Of a stretch of 33,074 nt of DNA, positions 17,797-24,933 are shown in pieces (position 1 is the stretch's first letter; every line of letters begins with the position of its first letter). The notes beneath the pieces are model-generated. The model had not been told where the DNA came from and searched no databases. It was given only the letters and a program-made list of their open reading frames with translations. The translations under genes were made by a program, and so were the position numbers. This DNA is from Dehalococcoidia bacterium UBA6627 (GTDB taxonomy: Bacteria; Chloroflexota; Dehalococcoidia; UBA2979). Location of the stretch: assembly GCA_002455955.1 (NCBI GenBank), contig DKLZ01000049.1, positions 1-33,074 on the forward strand. Reading direction: 5' to 3'.

Positions 17797-19031
17797 GTGG
17801 TGTAGTCCGCGTTGATATGGATGTACTCGCTAGTAAGATCACATCCCCATGCAGTGGCGCTTTCCTCACCGATCATTAGATCGATGCGGATTTGCACTTC
17901 ATCTGTGTTCATCTCCTCAGAGACTCTTTCCAAATCCACAGCTGTCGGAGTCCCTTCATCAAGTACGCAGTGTGCTCCTACCCAGACGCTTACTCGATCC
18001 TGCTCCACTTTGGCACCAGAGCGACCTATGGCCATCATCACGCGACCCCAGTTTGGATCTCTTCCGGTCACCATAGTTTTGATAAGTGGCGAAGAAGCGA
18101 CAGTGCGGGCAGCGCGGCGAGCATCCGTACCACTCACTGCACCATTAACTACTACTTCGATCAGAGTGTTGGCACCTTCACCGTCTCTTGCGAGTTCGCG
18201 TGTAGTGTGTCGTGCGACTGCCTCGAGGGCAGTCGCGAACAAACCAGCTGCTGGATGTCCACGACCGATCGGTTCGCCTCCTGAAGCGCCGTTGGCGAGG
18301 ATTAGAACAGTGTCACTGGTTGAGGTATCCATGTCGATGTCGAGCATGTTAAAGGTTCGATCAGCGATCACCCCTAGAGCTGCCTGGAGCCAAACTTTGT
18401 CTACCGGGGCGTCAGTAGTGATAAATCCGAACATAGTGGCCATGTCGGGGTGGATCATGCCAGAACCTTTGGCACAACCACCGATGCGATAAGTAATTCC
18501 GTCAACCTCTAGCTGAATGGCAGCTTCTTTCGTGCGGGTGTCTGTAGTGAGGATCGCTCGTGCGAACTGAGAGCCGCCTTCTGATGCCAGCTCGATCGCG
18601 TTAATACCCTGCTCGATTGGTGGCATGTCAAGCAGACGGCCGATTACACCAGTTGAGCAGATAAAAATCTCATTCGGATCGATTCCAAAACGTTCGGCAG
18701 TGAGGACACTCATTCGCTCAGTATCACGGATACCCTGTTGTCCGGTAACTGTGTTGGCGTTCCCAGAGTTTGCACAGATCGCGCGGGCTTGATTACCTGC
18801 GTTCAGAAGGTGCCTTGCTCGTGCGATGGCGGGTCCTTGGACGGTATTTTTCGTAAGGACGCCGGCAGTCGTGCATGCACGATCTGAGAGTAGTATTCCA
18901 AGATCGAAGCGAGGTGCATCACCATAAGTTTTGATGCCAGTGTAGACACCCCCTGCAGAAAATCCCTTGGGCGTCGTTATGCTACCGCTCTCAAGCCACT
19001 GCATGTCCGGTTCGTCGGGAAAGTTGCTCAT
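17793..19031 (-). CDS. argJ: Bifunctional ornithine acetyltransferase / N-acetylglutamate synthase
   Basis: Transfers the acetyl group from N-acetylornithine to glutamate, recycling acetyl in the cyclic arginine pathway. If bifunctional it also makes N-acetylglutamate from acetyl-CoA. The 412-residue precursor contains the self-cleavage site KGSGMIHPDMATMFGF. Cleavage between Ala198 and Thr199 would free the catalytic N-terminal Thr of the beta chain. RDPNWGRV and the terminal SEYIHINADYTT are also typical. The ATG at 19031 has a full AGGAGG Shine-Dalgarno just upstream. It is first in argJ-argB-UPF0182. No argC or argF is present in the window. Confidence 0.95.
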   Translation of the reverse strand: MSNFPDEPDMQWLESGSITTPKGFSAGGVYTGIKTYGDAPRFDLGILLSDRACTTAGVLTKNTVQGPAIARARHLLNAGNQARAICANSGNANTVTGQQGIRDTERMSVLTAERFGIDPNEIFICSTGVIGRLLDMPPIEQGINAIELASEGGSQFARAILTTDTRTKEAAIQLEVDGITYRIGGCAKGSGMIHPDMATMFGFITTDAPVDKVWLQAALGVIADRTFNMLDIDMDTSTSDTVLILANGASGGEPIGRGHPAAGLFATALEAVARHTTRELARDGEGANTLIEVVVNGAVSGTDARRAARTVASSPLIKTMVTGRDPNWGRVMMAIGRSGAKVEQDRVSVWVGAHCVLDEGTPTAVDLERVSEEMNTDEVQIRIDLMIGEESATAWGCDLTSEYIHINADYTT

Positions 19032-19093
19032 TGTCCTCCTCGTGCAAATTCTCTAAAGTTTTATCAGATGCGCTGATGATTCAGTCGAGCGGG

Positions 19094-19107
19094 GTGAGTA
19101 TAGTCAC
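19094..19107. promoter_or_regulatory. Candidate shared divergent -10 region, argJ / GNAT
   Basis: GTGA-GTATAG-TCAC is a near-symmetric sequence between the divergent argJ and GNAT genes. Read on the plus strand it contains TATAGT and on the minus strand TATACT, each one mismatch from the -10 consensus. No convincing -35 sits at the right distance on either side. It could be a divergent promoter core or an operator. This is a weak call from sequence only. Confidence 0.25.
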
Positions 19108-19155
19108 GACGCCGCCAGCAAAGAACCGTTGTTCGCACCTTGAAGGTGAGTTGTG

Positions 19156-19677
19156 ATGTCTGCAAGCGAGCCGACAGTCCGTCCTTCTACGAGAGCAGAC
19201 TTATCGCGTATCAATTCGATTTACAACGAGGAGATACGAACTGGAGTCGCGACCTGGGACCACCATCCTTGGAGCTTCGAGGAACGTAAGCGTTGGTTTG
19301 AGCGACAGGATCCCCTAGAACCGGTACTAGTTCTGGAATTTGATGGTGTGATAGCGGGTTTTGGTTACCTATCTTGGTACCGCGAGATGATCGGTTACCA
19401 GTATACGCGTGAGGATACTCTCTACGTTGATCCAATATATCAGCATCGAGGGTTCGGGTTCATGCTCCTTCAGGCCCTGATCATACAGGCACGGTCACGA
19501 CGGATTCGAGCACTAATCGCTCAGATCGAGGTAAATAACGAGGCAAGTATCGCTCTCCATGAGAAATTCGGATTTGTACGTCTCGGGATCGAACGTGAAG
19601 TGGGATTTAAATTTGGACGTTGGTTGGATGCCCAACCAATGGAGCTTTTGTTGCCGGATAGTGGACCTGAAGGCTAG
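19156..19677 (+). CDS. GNAT N-acetyltransferase, phosphinothricin acetyltransferase-like
   Basis: A 173-residue GCN5-related acetyltransferase close to the Pat/YncA/MnaT group. It has the family start VRPSTRADLSRINSIYNEEIRTGVATWD, FGYLSWYR, the DTLYVDPIYQHRGFGFMLLQALI acetyl-CoA loop (Q/R-x-x-G-x-G/A as QHRGFG), and the LHEKFGFVRLGIEREVGFKFGRW ending. Members acetylate amino groups of small molecules such as methionine derivatives, so the true substrate is open. A GTG at 19153 is also in frame. The ATG at 19156 follows GGTGAG. It stands alone on the plus strand between argJ and nth. Confidence 0.82.
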   Translation: MSASEPTVRPSTRADLSRINSIYNEEIRTGVATWDHHPWSFEERKRWFERQDPLEPVLVLEFDGVIAGFGYLSWYREMIGYQYTREDTLYVDPIYQHRGFGFMLLQALIIQARSRRIRALIAQIEVNNEASIALHEKFGFVRLGIEREVGFKFGRWLDAQPMELLLPDSGPEG

Positions 19678-19838
19678 CTGACTCTTGCGTGAAGCCCTGA
19701 TTCAGCCAAAAGGGAAAGTCATAGATAACGATATTGATCCGAGAGTCTTCCTACAATTGAGAGATTACGTAAAGTGTTGCTGAGACCTAATCGATAATCT
19801 TTTATGGCCACGCGGATACTGCAGGGTCTGCATCCGCC

Positions 19839-20552
19839 TTATCTCTCGTTTTGGAGAGGTTGAAGACCTATACGCGGGCAACGTTCTATAAGTGGACAAG
19901 AGTGGCATAGAGGATTTCGCGCATAACAAGTGCGGCGACCATGTTGAATGAGACCGACGTGGAATGCGTACACCTCGTCAGGCTCCAGCATCGATTCGAG
20001 GAGGACATGTGCTTTAGTGGCAGCGATGTTGCTCTTAATAAGGCCGACACGTTTGGCAACTCGTTCAACATGAGTATCTACAGGTAGGGCAGGGCGTTCG
20101 AGAGCAAAGAGAAGAATGCAGGCGGCAGTCTTGGGCCCGATGCCTGGCAGTGAGGTGAGCCATCGTTTGGCATCATCGAGTGTTAAATCAACGAGAAATG
20201 TAAGGTCCCAGTCAGGCGCACGCACTTTGACTTCGCGAAGTAGAGCTTGAAGGCGTCTGGACTTAGTTGGAGCAAGGCCACCAGGACGAATCACTTCTTC
20301 AACACTTGAGGTTGGTGCTGCGATGATCGCATCCCAGGTTGGATACGCTTCGATCAGACGATGCATCGCTTTACCAGAATTGTGGTCTGAGGTGTGTTGC
20401 GAGAGAAGTGTGAGTACCATTTCGAACATCGGTGCGCGGGAGGATTGCTGAGGTGCGCGACTGTACTGATGGTCGAGTACAGCGATCAACTCGGGCGGTG
20501 TCCAGTATTTGTCTCGACGGATGTGACTGTTCTTGATGGAATTCTTAGGCAT
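19839..20552 (-). CDS. nth: Endonuclease III-type DNA glycosylase/AP lyase
   Basis: Removes oxidised pyrimidines and nicks at abasic sites. The 237-residue protein has the HhH-GPD fold: the helix-hairpin-helix LPGIGPKTAACILLFAL with catalytic Lys141, and PVDTHVERVAKRVG with catalytic Asp159. The C-terminal [4Fe-4S] loop is intact with Cys209-X6-Cys216-X2-Cys219-X5-Cys225. The N-terminal block differs somewhat from E. coli Nth (MVLTLLSQHTSD where LLSAQATD is usual), so it belongs to a subgroup that also includes archaeal-type Nth and uracil/thymine-acting relatives. It is monocistronic. Positions 19678-19838 downstream hold nothing I can name. Confidence 0.88.
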   Translation of the reverse strand: MPKNSIKNSHIRRDKYWTPPELIAVLDHQYSRAPQQSSRAPMFEMVLTLLSQHTSDHNSGKAMHRLIEAYPTWDAIIAAPTSSVEEVIRPGGLAPTKSRRLQALLREVKVRAPDWDLTFLVDLTLDDAKRWLTSLPGIGPKTAACILLFALERPALPVDTHVERVAKRVGLIKSNIAATKAHVLLESMLEPDEVYAFHVGLIQHGRRTCYARNPLCHSCPLIERCPRIGLQPLQNER

Positions 20553-20657
20553 TCTGTTCCTAGTCGACCTATCGGAGCTAGACCGATGTTAGCGGTGACT
20601 CAGTGATTTCACTTATTGCTGGGTTGTTCATGCAATGCGACGATAGGTGTATTGAGT

Positions 20658-20676
20658 CGCATCATATATAGATGCG
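20658..20676 (+). promoter_or_regulatory. Inverted repeat just upstream of selD
   Basis: CGCATC and GATGCG flank ATATATA, a perfect 6-bp dyad with a 7-nt AT centre ending 22 bp before the selD ATG. It may be an operator, may contain the -10 element (TATATA), or may fold in the leader RNA. A well-spaced -35 is not apparent. Confidence 0.35.
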
Positions 20677-20698
20677 ATCAGTCAGGAAGGAGTTCGTG

Positions 20699-21766
20699 AT
20701 GACTCGCGAGGAGATTATTCGTCTCACGGACCTTGCCTCCTGTGCTGGTTGAGCTGGAAAAATGGGTTTGGAAACTCTGGCGCAGGTCCTGCAGCCACTC
20801 CGTGACACTTTCGATTCCAGGGACTACCCGGATTTGCTCGTAGGTCTCGATGCAGCTGATGATGCTGCTGTCTACCGAGTATCGGATGAAGTTGCCCTAA
20901 TTCAAACGCTCGATTTCTTTCCGCCCGTAGTAGACGACCCATATCTATATGGAGCTATTGGAGCAGCTAACGCGATGTCGGACGTGTATGCAATGGGTGG
21001 AGAAGTTTGTTTCGCACTTAACATAGCTGGAATCCCGGATAACTTACCGCCAGAAGTAGCGGCTGAAATTTTCCGAGGTGGTGCTGAAAAAGTTCGTGAA
21101 GCAGACGGTGTGATCGTGGGTGGTCATACTATCTTCGATGCCGAACCGAAGTATGGCCTCTCCGTAACAGGGATGGTTCATCCTGATGCAGTAATTACCA
21201 AGGGTGGAGCCAAGCCTGGTGACAAGCTACTGCTGACGAAGCCGATTGGCACTGGTGTCTTGCTGACTGCAGCCCAGCAACAATACGTTGATTCGGATGT
21301 AGGTTTAGAAGCTGCAGTGGCTTCAATGATTGAATTAAATCGCCATAGCTCTCATCTGGCTCGTGCGGCGGGAGTTCACGCTATGACGGATGTGACTGGT
21401 TATGCCTTACTAGGACATGCTTCGGAAATAGCACTTCAGAGTAGCGTAAAAATTGTGATTGAAGCGAGTTCTGTGCCGTTGCTTAAGGATGCCTATCGTT
21501 TCGCTGCAGCCGGTGCTGTCACTGGTGGAGGTCATCGAAATCAGGAGCAGCTTCGTGAGCGTGTATCGCTCTCTAATACCATCGATAACAACCTTAAACA
21601 GCTGTTTTACGACCCGCAAACCTCGGGCGGTTTGTTGATAGCAGTCCCTGAAGGTGTAGCAGAGTCACTGCAAGTGAGTATTCGGGAAACAAGTTCTTCG
21701 GATCATGGTAGTTGCTGGCAGATCGGATCGGTCGAGGAAGGTGAGCCGGGAGTTGAAGTGATCTGA
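20699..21766 (+). CDS. selD: Selenide, water dikinase, selenocysteine-containing (UGA at codon 18)
   Basis: Makes selenophosphate from selenide and ATP, the selenium donor for selenocysteine and selenouridine. A naive reading starts at ATG 20762, but the family's N-terminus lies upstream in the same frame, interrupted only by TGA at 20750-20752. The full frame begins at ATG 20699 with AAGGAG 6 nt upstream and reads LTDLASCAG-U-AGKMGLETL. The UGA falls exactly where E. coli SelD has catalytic Cys17, and the essential Lys is 3 residues later (Lys21), as in the family. The remaining 335 residues carry the AIR-synthase fold with DAADDAAVY, GAIGAANAMSDVYAMGG, VGGHTIFDAEPKYGLSVTG and DPQTSGGLL. The product is 355 residues. 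The genome must therefore also hold selA, selB and selC. Confidence 0.95.
20754..20785 (+). promoter_or_regulatory. Candidate bacterial SECIS element in selD
   Basis: Downstream of the UGA, GGGTT (20764-20768) pairs with AACTC (20773-20777) around the apical loop TGGA, with one G-U pair. CTG at 20754-20756 can add a lower stem with CAG at 20783-20785 across an internal loop. The loop starts about 16 nt after the UGA and contains GG, which fits the loose consensus for bacterial SECIS hairpins read by SelB. It lies within coding sequence. The fold was drawn by eye. Confidence 0.5.
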
Positions 21767-21781
21767 TCACATTCTTGTGTT

Positions 21782-21837
21782 TTTTTTGGAAAGAAAAAAG
21801 GGCCGGTTTCCTGCGGCCCTTTAATCTTTCCAAAAAA
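21782..21837. terminator. Bidirectional rho-independent terminator, selD / groEL
   Basis: A long dyad lies between the convergent selD and groEL genes. The outer arms are TTTTTTGGAAAG (21782-21793) and CTTTCCAAAAAA (21826-21837). The inner arms are AAAGGGCCG (21797-21805) and CGGCCCTTT (21814-21822), with an 8-nt loop. Because the T and A tracts flank both sides, each strand gives a GC-rich hairpin followed by U residues, so the element can end both transcripts. Confidence 0.88.
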
Positions 21838-21855
21838 CTCGAAGAGTATTTGTGC

Positions 21856-23469
21856 TTAGTACATATCCATTCCGCCAGCACCGCCAGCCGGAGCATTCTC
21901 CTCTTGCTTGTCGCTTACGAGACAGTTGGTGGTGAGTACCATCCCGGCAATCGATACAGCATTCTCTAGTGCTGCCTTAGTCACCTTGGCTGGGTCAATG
22001 ATTCCTAGCTTCACCATGTTGCCGTAGTCGTCTTTAGCTGCGTCGTAGCCCTCACCTTTCTTTAGGCCGCGGACCTTCTCAACGATGACCGATCCATCTT
22101 GTCCGGCATTCGCTGTGATTCGACGAAGTGGCTCTTCGAGCGCACGGCGGAGGATACGGACTCCGGTTGCTTCGTCCCCATCGAGTTCTACTTTGTCGAG
22201 GGAGGGCACTGCGTTCAGGAACGCGACGCCGCCACCTGGGACCATGCCTTCTTCAACAGCAGCTCGTGTCGCCGACAGAGCGTCTTCGACTCGATGCTTC
22301 TTTTCGGTAAGTTCAACTTCGGTAGGGGCGCCGACCTTGATGACGGCCACTGATCCTGCAATTTTCCCAAGACGCTCTTCCAGCTTCTCGCGATCCCAGT
22401 CGGAGGTAGCGTTTTCGAGTTGGGCTCGGATCATCCGAGTGCGATCGGCAATTGCCTTCTTCGTGCCTTTTCCCTCGATGATGGTTGTCTCATCTTTGGT
22501 AATAACGACCCGGCGTGCCTGTCCCAAATCTTGAGGAGTTGCAGTGTCGAGCCCCCGATTCAGCTCTAAGCTGATCAGCTCGGCACCGGTGAGAGCAGCG
22601 ATATCGCCTAAGTTTTCCTTTCGGCGATCACCGAAGCCAGGCGCTTTCACTGCGACGACATTGACTGTTCCACGGAGCTTGTTGACCGCGAGGGTCGCTA
22701 GCGCCTCGCCGTCCACGTCTTCCGCGATTACTACGAGGTTCTTGGAAACCTGTAGTTGCTTTTCTAGCCATGGAAGGATGTCATTTACCGCTGATAGTTT
22801 CTGGTCAGTTACGAATATATACGCGTCCTCAAGGACTGCTTCCATTCGCTCAGGGTTTGTGACGAAGTATGGAGAAATGTATCCACGGTCAAACGCCATA
22901 CCTTCGACGTATTCGATCTCGGTTTCAATTCCCTTCGATTCCTCGATGGTGATCACGCCATCTTTGCCGGCCGCCTCCATCACGGAACCGATAAGCTCGC
23001 CGATATCACCCGAGGCTGCAGAAATTGAAGCGACCTGTGCCATCTGCTCCTTGGTTGTAACCTTAGTGGAGCTCTTCGTGATTTGAGCGCTGATTGCTCG
23101 TTGAGCGGCCTCAATGCCGCGCTTGAGCGCCATCGGGTCGGCTCCAGCAGCTACATTCTTCATTCCTTCGTGGACGATAGCTTGTCCCAAGACCGTCGCG
23201 GTCGTTGTTCCATCTCCAGCTATGTCATTTGTTTTGGAGGCGATCTCTTTGGCGAGCTGAGCGCCAATGTTTTCGAAAGTATCGCTAAGTTCGATGTCCT
23301 TAGCGATCGTAACTCCGTCATTCGTGATTGTTGGTGCGCCAAACTTCTTGTCCAAGACAACGTTTCGGCCACGAGGGCCGAGCGTCATTTTGACCGCGTC
23401 CGCGAGGGCATCGATACCATCGCGGAGTGCCTGGCGCGCGTCTTCGTCAAAAAGTAGTTGCTTCGCCAT
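21856..23469 (-). CDS. groL: Chaperonin GroEL (60 kDa)
   Basis: Forms the double-ring folding chamber with GroES. The protein has 537 residues, starting MAKQLLFDEDARQALRDGIDAL. It contains the ATP-binding motifs TLGPRGRNVVLDKKFG and NDGVTIAKDIEL, AGDGTTTATVLG with the catalytic-loop Asp, and the AAVEEGMVPGGG signature, and it ends GGAGGMDMY. The frame is open 20 codons further upstream, but ATG 23469 has AGGGGA at good distance and matches the family start. It is monocistronic with a CIRCE operator in the leader. groES is not adjacent, so it must lie elsewhere. Confidence 0.97.
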   Translation of the reverse strand: MAKQLLFDEDARQALRDGIDALADAVKMTLGPRGRNVVLDKKFGAPTITNDGVTIAKDIELSDTFENIGAQLAKEIASKTNDIAGDGTTTATVLGQAIVHEGMKNVAAGADPMALKRGIEAAQRAISAQITKSSTKVTTKEQMAQVASISAASGDIGELIGSVMEAAGKDGVITIEESKGIETEIEYVEGMAFDRGYISPYFVTNPERMEAVLEDAYIFVTDQKLSAVNDILPWLEKQLQVSKNLVVIAEDVDGEALATLAVNKLRGTVNVVAVKAPGFGDRRKENLGDIAALTGAELISLELNRGLDTATPQDLGQARRVVITKDETTIIEGKGTKKAIADRTRMIRAQLENATSDWDREKLEERLGKIAGSVAVIKVGAPTEVELTEKKHRVEDALSATRAAVEEGMVPGGGVAFLNAVPSLDKVELDGDEATGVRILRRALEEPLRRITANAGQDGSVIVEKVRGLKKGEGYDAAKDDYGNMVKLGIIDPAKVTKAALENAVSIAGMVLTTNCLVSDKQEENAPAGGAGGMDMY

Positions 23470-23522
23470 CGTTCCCCTATTACTTCGATTTGCCACCATA
23501 TTACGGCAGTCACGTGTGCGAT

Positions 23523-23549
23523 TTAGCACTCTCGGTGTGGGACTGCTAA
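23523..23549 (-). promoter_or_regulatory. CIRCE operator (HrcA binding site) upstream of groEL
   Basis: TTAGCACTC, 9 nt, GACTGCTAA. This matches the CIRCE consensus TTAGCACTC-N9-GAGTGCTAA with a single mismatch, located 54 bp before the groEL ATG. CIRCE is bound by the heat-shock repressor HrcA. On the minus strand a possible promoter, TTGCAT-17-TAGAAC, lies just upstream so that the operator would cover the transcription start. That promoter match is weak. Confidence 0.87.
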
Positions 23550-23673
23550 TTGGTTCTACCGAATGGATAGCGGAGATGCAAGCGGCCTTGCGATATTTGA
23601 AGTTAATTATTCTCTAACAAATTAACGTTTTTGGAGCGGATTCTCCGGTCTAGTAGCAGTGGATGCTCTAGTT

Positions 23674-24192
23674 TTAGACGGAACGCGGGGGTCCGATTCG
23701 GCTTTGTGGCAAGTTGATCTGCCCTTGCTCGTCACCGAATTTTCGCTCTGTTGTAATAATTCGACCGAAGCGACTGATCGGCCAATACCTAAATATCGCT
23801 ATTCCCTCGAAGCGATCAGATCGGACAGCACCGAAGTCTCTGCTATCAGTGCTTGCCTCTCTATTATCTCCAATTAGGAAATATTCATTTTCCAGAAGCT
23901 GGTTGACTCCTCTGAATTGTCTCTTCGGTGTTTGTCCTTCGGTGTAGAGTTCGATTACCCGGCGACGATTGATTAATACTGAACTGCCAATTTGCAAAGA
24001 TTCCCCAGGGAGCCCAATCAACCGTTTCAGGATAAGACGCTTAGTAGCGTCGCGGAACGCGACAATGTTCCCTGGTCTTAGGATGTTTTGGTTTTCCGGG
24101 GTGCATCGTCGTAGCACCAGAAAGTCACCTGGTCGTAGTGTCGGCCGCATGCTGCTACCAGCGACCTCGACACGGAAGTAGCGGTCCGGCAA
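23674..24192 (-). CDS. sodX: Nickel-type superoxide dismutase maturation protease (S26 peptidase)
   Basis: A 172-residue signal peptidase I-like protease expected to remove the NiSOD propeptide so that the nickel hook can form. Catalytic Ser14 lies in VAGSSMRPTLRPGD and Lys56 in LILKRLIGLPGE, and the GDNREASTDSRDFG box D/E region is present. There is no N-terminal membrane anchor, unlike LepB, as is usual for the SodX group that acts in the cytoplasm. The best start is TTG at 24192; no ATG is available in frame before the active site. It lies 110 nt downstream of sodN on the same strand, the standard sodN-sodX pairing. The C-terminal 25 residues are variable. Confidence 0.85.
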   Translation of the reverse strand: MPDRYFRVEVAGSSMRPTLRPGDFLVLRRCTPENQNILRPGNIVAFRDATKRLILKRLIGLPGESLQIGSSVLINRRRVIELYTEGQTPKRQFRGVNQLLENEYFLIGDNREASTDSRDFGAVRSDRFEGIAIFRYWPISRFGRIITTERKFGDEQGQINLPQSRIGPPRSV

Positions 24193-24227
24193 ACGGAAGC
24201 GAGTAGAAATTCGAGTGAGTCGGATTT

Positions 24228-24273
24228 GTAAGACGGCTGCGAACGGCTTTAGGACCGTAAACAGCCGCCTTAC
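24228..24273 (-). promoter_or_regulatory. Intercistronic hairpin between sodN and sodX
   Basis: On the transcribed strand GTAAGGCGGCTG pairs with CAGCCGTCTTAC (12 bp, one G-U), and inside it ACGG pairs with CCGT around TCCTAAAG. It sits between the sodN stop (24303) and the sodX start (24192). No U-tract follows it in the direction of transcription, so it is more likely a partial terminator or an mRNA-stabilising element that lets sodN be expressed above sodX. Confidence 0.6.
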
Positions 24274-24302
24274 GCGGTTTTTCTGATTTTGAAGCTGGGA
24301 GA

Positions 24303-24728
24303 TTATTCCTTGCTCTTCCAGTACATGTCAGCAAAGTCATCGACGGCAGCACGTAGCGCCTTAGCATCGTCTAGGCTGACACCCATTTTGCATGCGGCGC
24401 CTAGCTTCATGATGTTCCAGGCCTTTTCGTGCAGATCTGGAAAAGTATCAAGGTGTGGTGGCTTGAAGTAGTCACCCCATAGGATTCTCACTTCGTGCTT
24501 CACGAGCTCGGCTGCTTTTTCTTTTTCAGCAGTGTAGCGGGCGAGCGAATTTATTCCTGCGGCGTCAGTTGGGTTTCCTAGCTCTCCGATTAGCACCATC
24601 ATGCGCTCGACGCTTTCGGCACCCTGCTGAGCGATATGTGGGTGGTAGATCCCACAAGGGATGTCACAATGTGCCTGCGCAATCTGGTTTGGCCGCAGCA
24701 GGGTGGCAAATCGGTCTCGAATATTCAA
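24303..24728 (-). CDS. sodN: Nickel-containing superoxide dismutase
   Basis: Converts superoxide to oxygen and hydrogen peroxide with nickel. The 141-residue precursor contains the nickel hook HCDIPCGIY at residues 20-28. After removal of a 19-residue propeptide the mature N-terminal His, Cys2 and Cys6 would bind nickel. This motif is diagnostic. The helical-bundle remainder (VERMMVLIGELG, ARYTAEKEKAAELVKHEVRILWGDYF, LHEKAWNIMKLGAACKM) fits the family in sequence and length. The start is TTG at 24728, supported by AGGAG with 6-nt spacing. sodX follows. A UUCG-loop hairpin, ACGTC/GACGT (24766-24779), lies in the presumed leader. Confidence 0.95.
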   Translation of the reverse strand: MNIRDRFATLLRPNQIAQAHCDIPCGIYHPHIAQQGAESVERMMVLIGELGNPTDAAGINSLARYTAEKEKAAELVKHEVRILWGDYFKPPHLDTFPDLHEKAWNIMKLGAACKMGVSLDDAKALRAAVDDFADMYWKSKE

Positions 24729-24765
24729 TTAGTACTCCTAGTTTCTGTGGCGCTGAGTGGCATCT

Positions 24766-24779
24766 ACGTCCGAAGACGT
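24766..24779 (-). promoter_or_regulatory. UUCG-loop hairpin in the sodN leader
   Basis: On the sodN strand the sequence reads ACGTC-TTCG-GACGT, a perfect 5-bp stem closed around a TTCG tetraloop about 37 bp before the TTG start. It could stabilise the 5' end of an abundant mRNA. No ligand or protein partner can be named. Confidence 0.35.
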
Positions 24780-24805
24780 GAGACGAGCCAAATGCTAACA
24801 CCAGA

Positions 24806-24833
24806 ATGCTAGCTGCTATCGGTTCTACTTCAA
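24806..24833 (-). promoter_or_regulatory. Possible sodN promoter
   Basis: On the minus strand TTGAAG and TAGCAT are 16 nt apart, each matching the -35 and -10 consensus at four of six positions. The A5T6 block CAAAAATTTTTTG (24831-24843) overlaps the -35 region and could be an upstream AT element. Placement upstream of the UUCG hairpin and the sodN start is sensible, but the match is moderate. Confidence 0.28.
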
Positions 24834-24933
24834 AAATTTTTTGTTAGGGGTCTATTTCTATCGGAATGCCACCGGATGCTTGATTTCGGATATGAGACTG
24901 GTGAAGTTCGCTGACTGTGATTGAGAACTAGCC

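Noticed and set aside
17812..18492. A 226-codon frame on the plus strand opposite argJ
   Set aside because: Antisense shadow of argJ. Its composition mirrors codon bias of the opposite strand and no family pattern is seen.
20699..20761. Reading the TGA in selD as a disabling mutation or a stop before an independent gene
   Set aside because: The UGA lies exactly at the catalytic Cys position, the frame continues without other damage, and the upstream ATG has the best ribosome site.
22085..23086. Two long open frames on the plus strand opposite groEL (22085-22534 and 22544-23086)
   Set aside because: They are antisense shadows of a strongly coding gene, Ser/Arg/Thr-rich with no recognisable domains.
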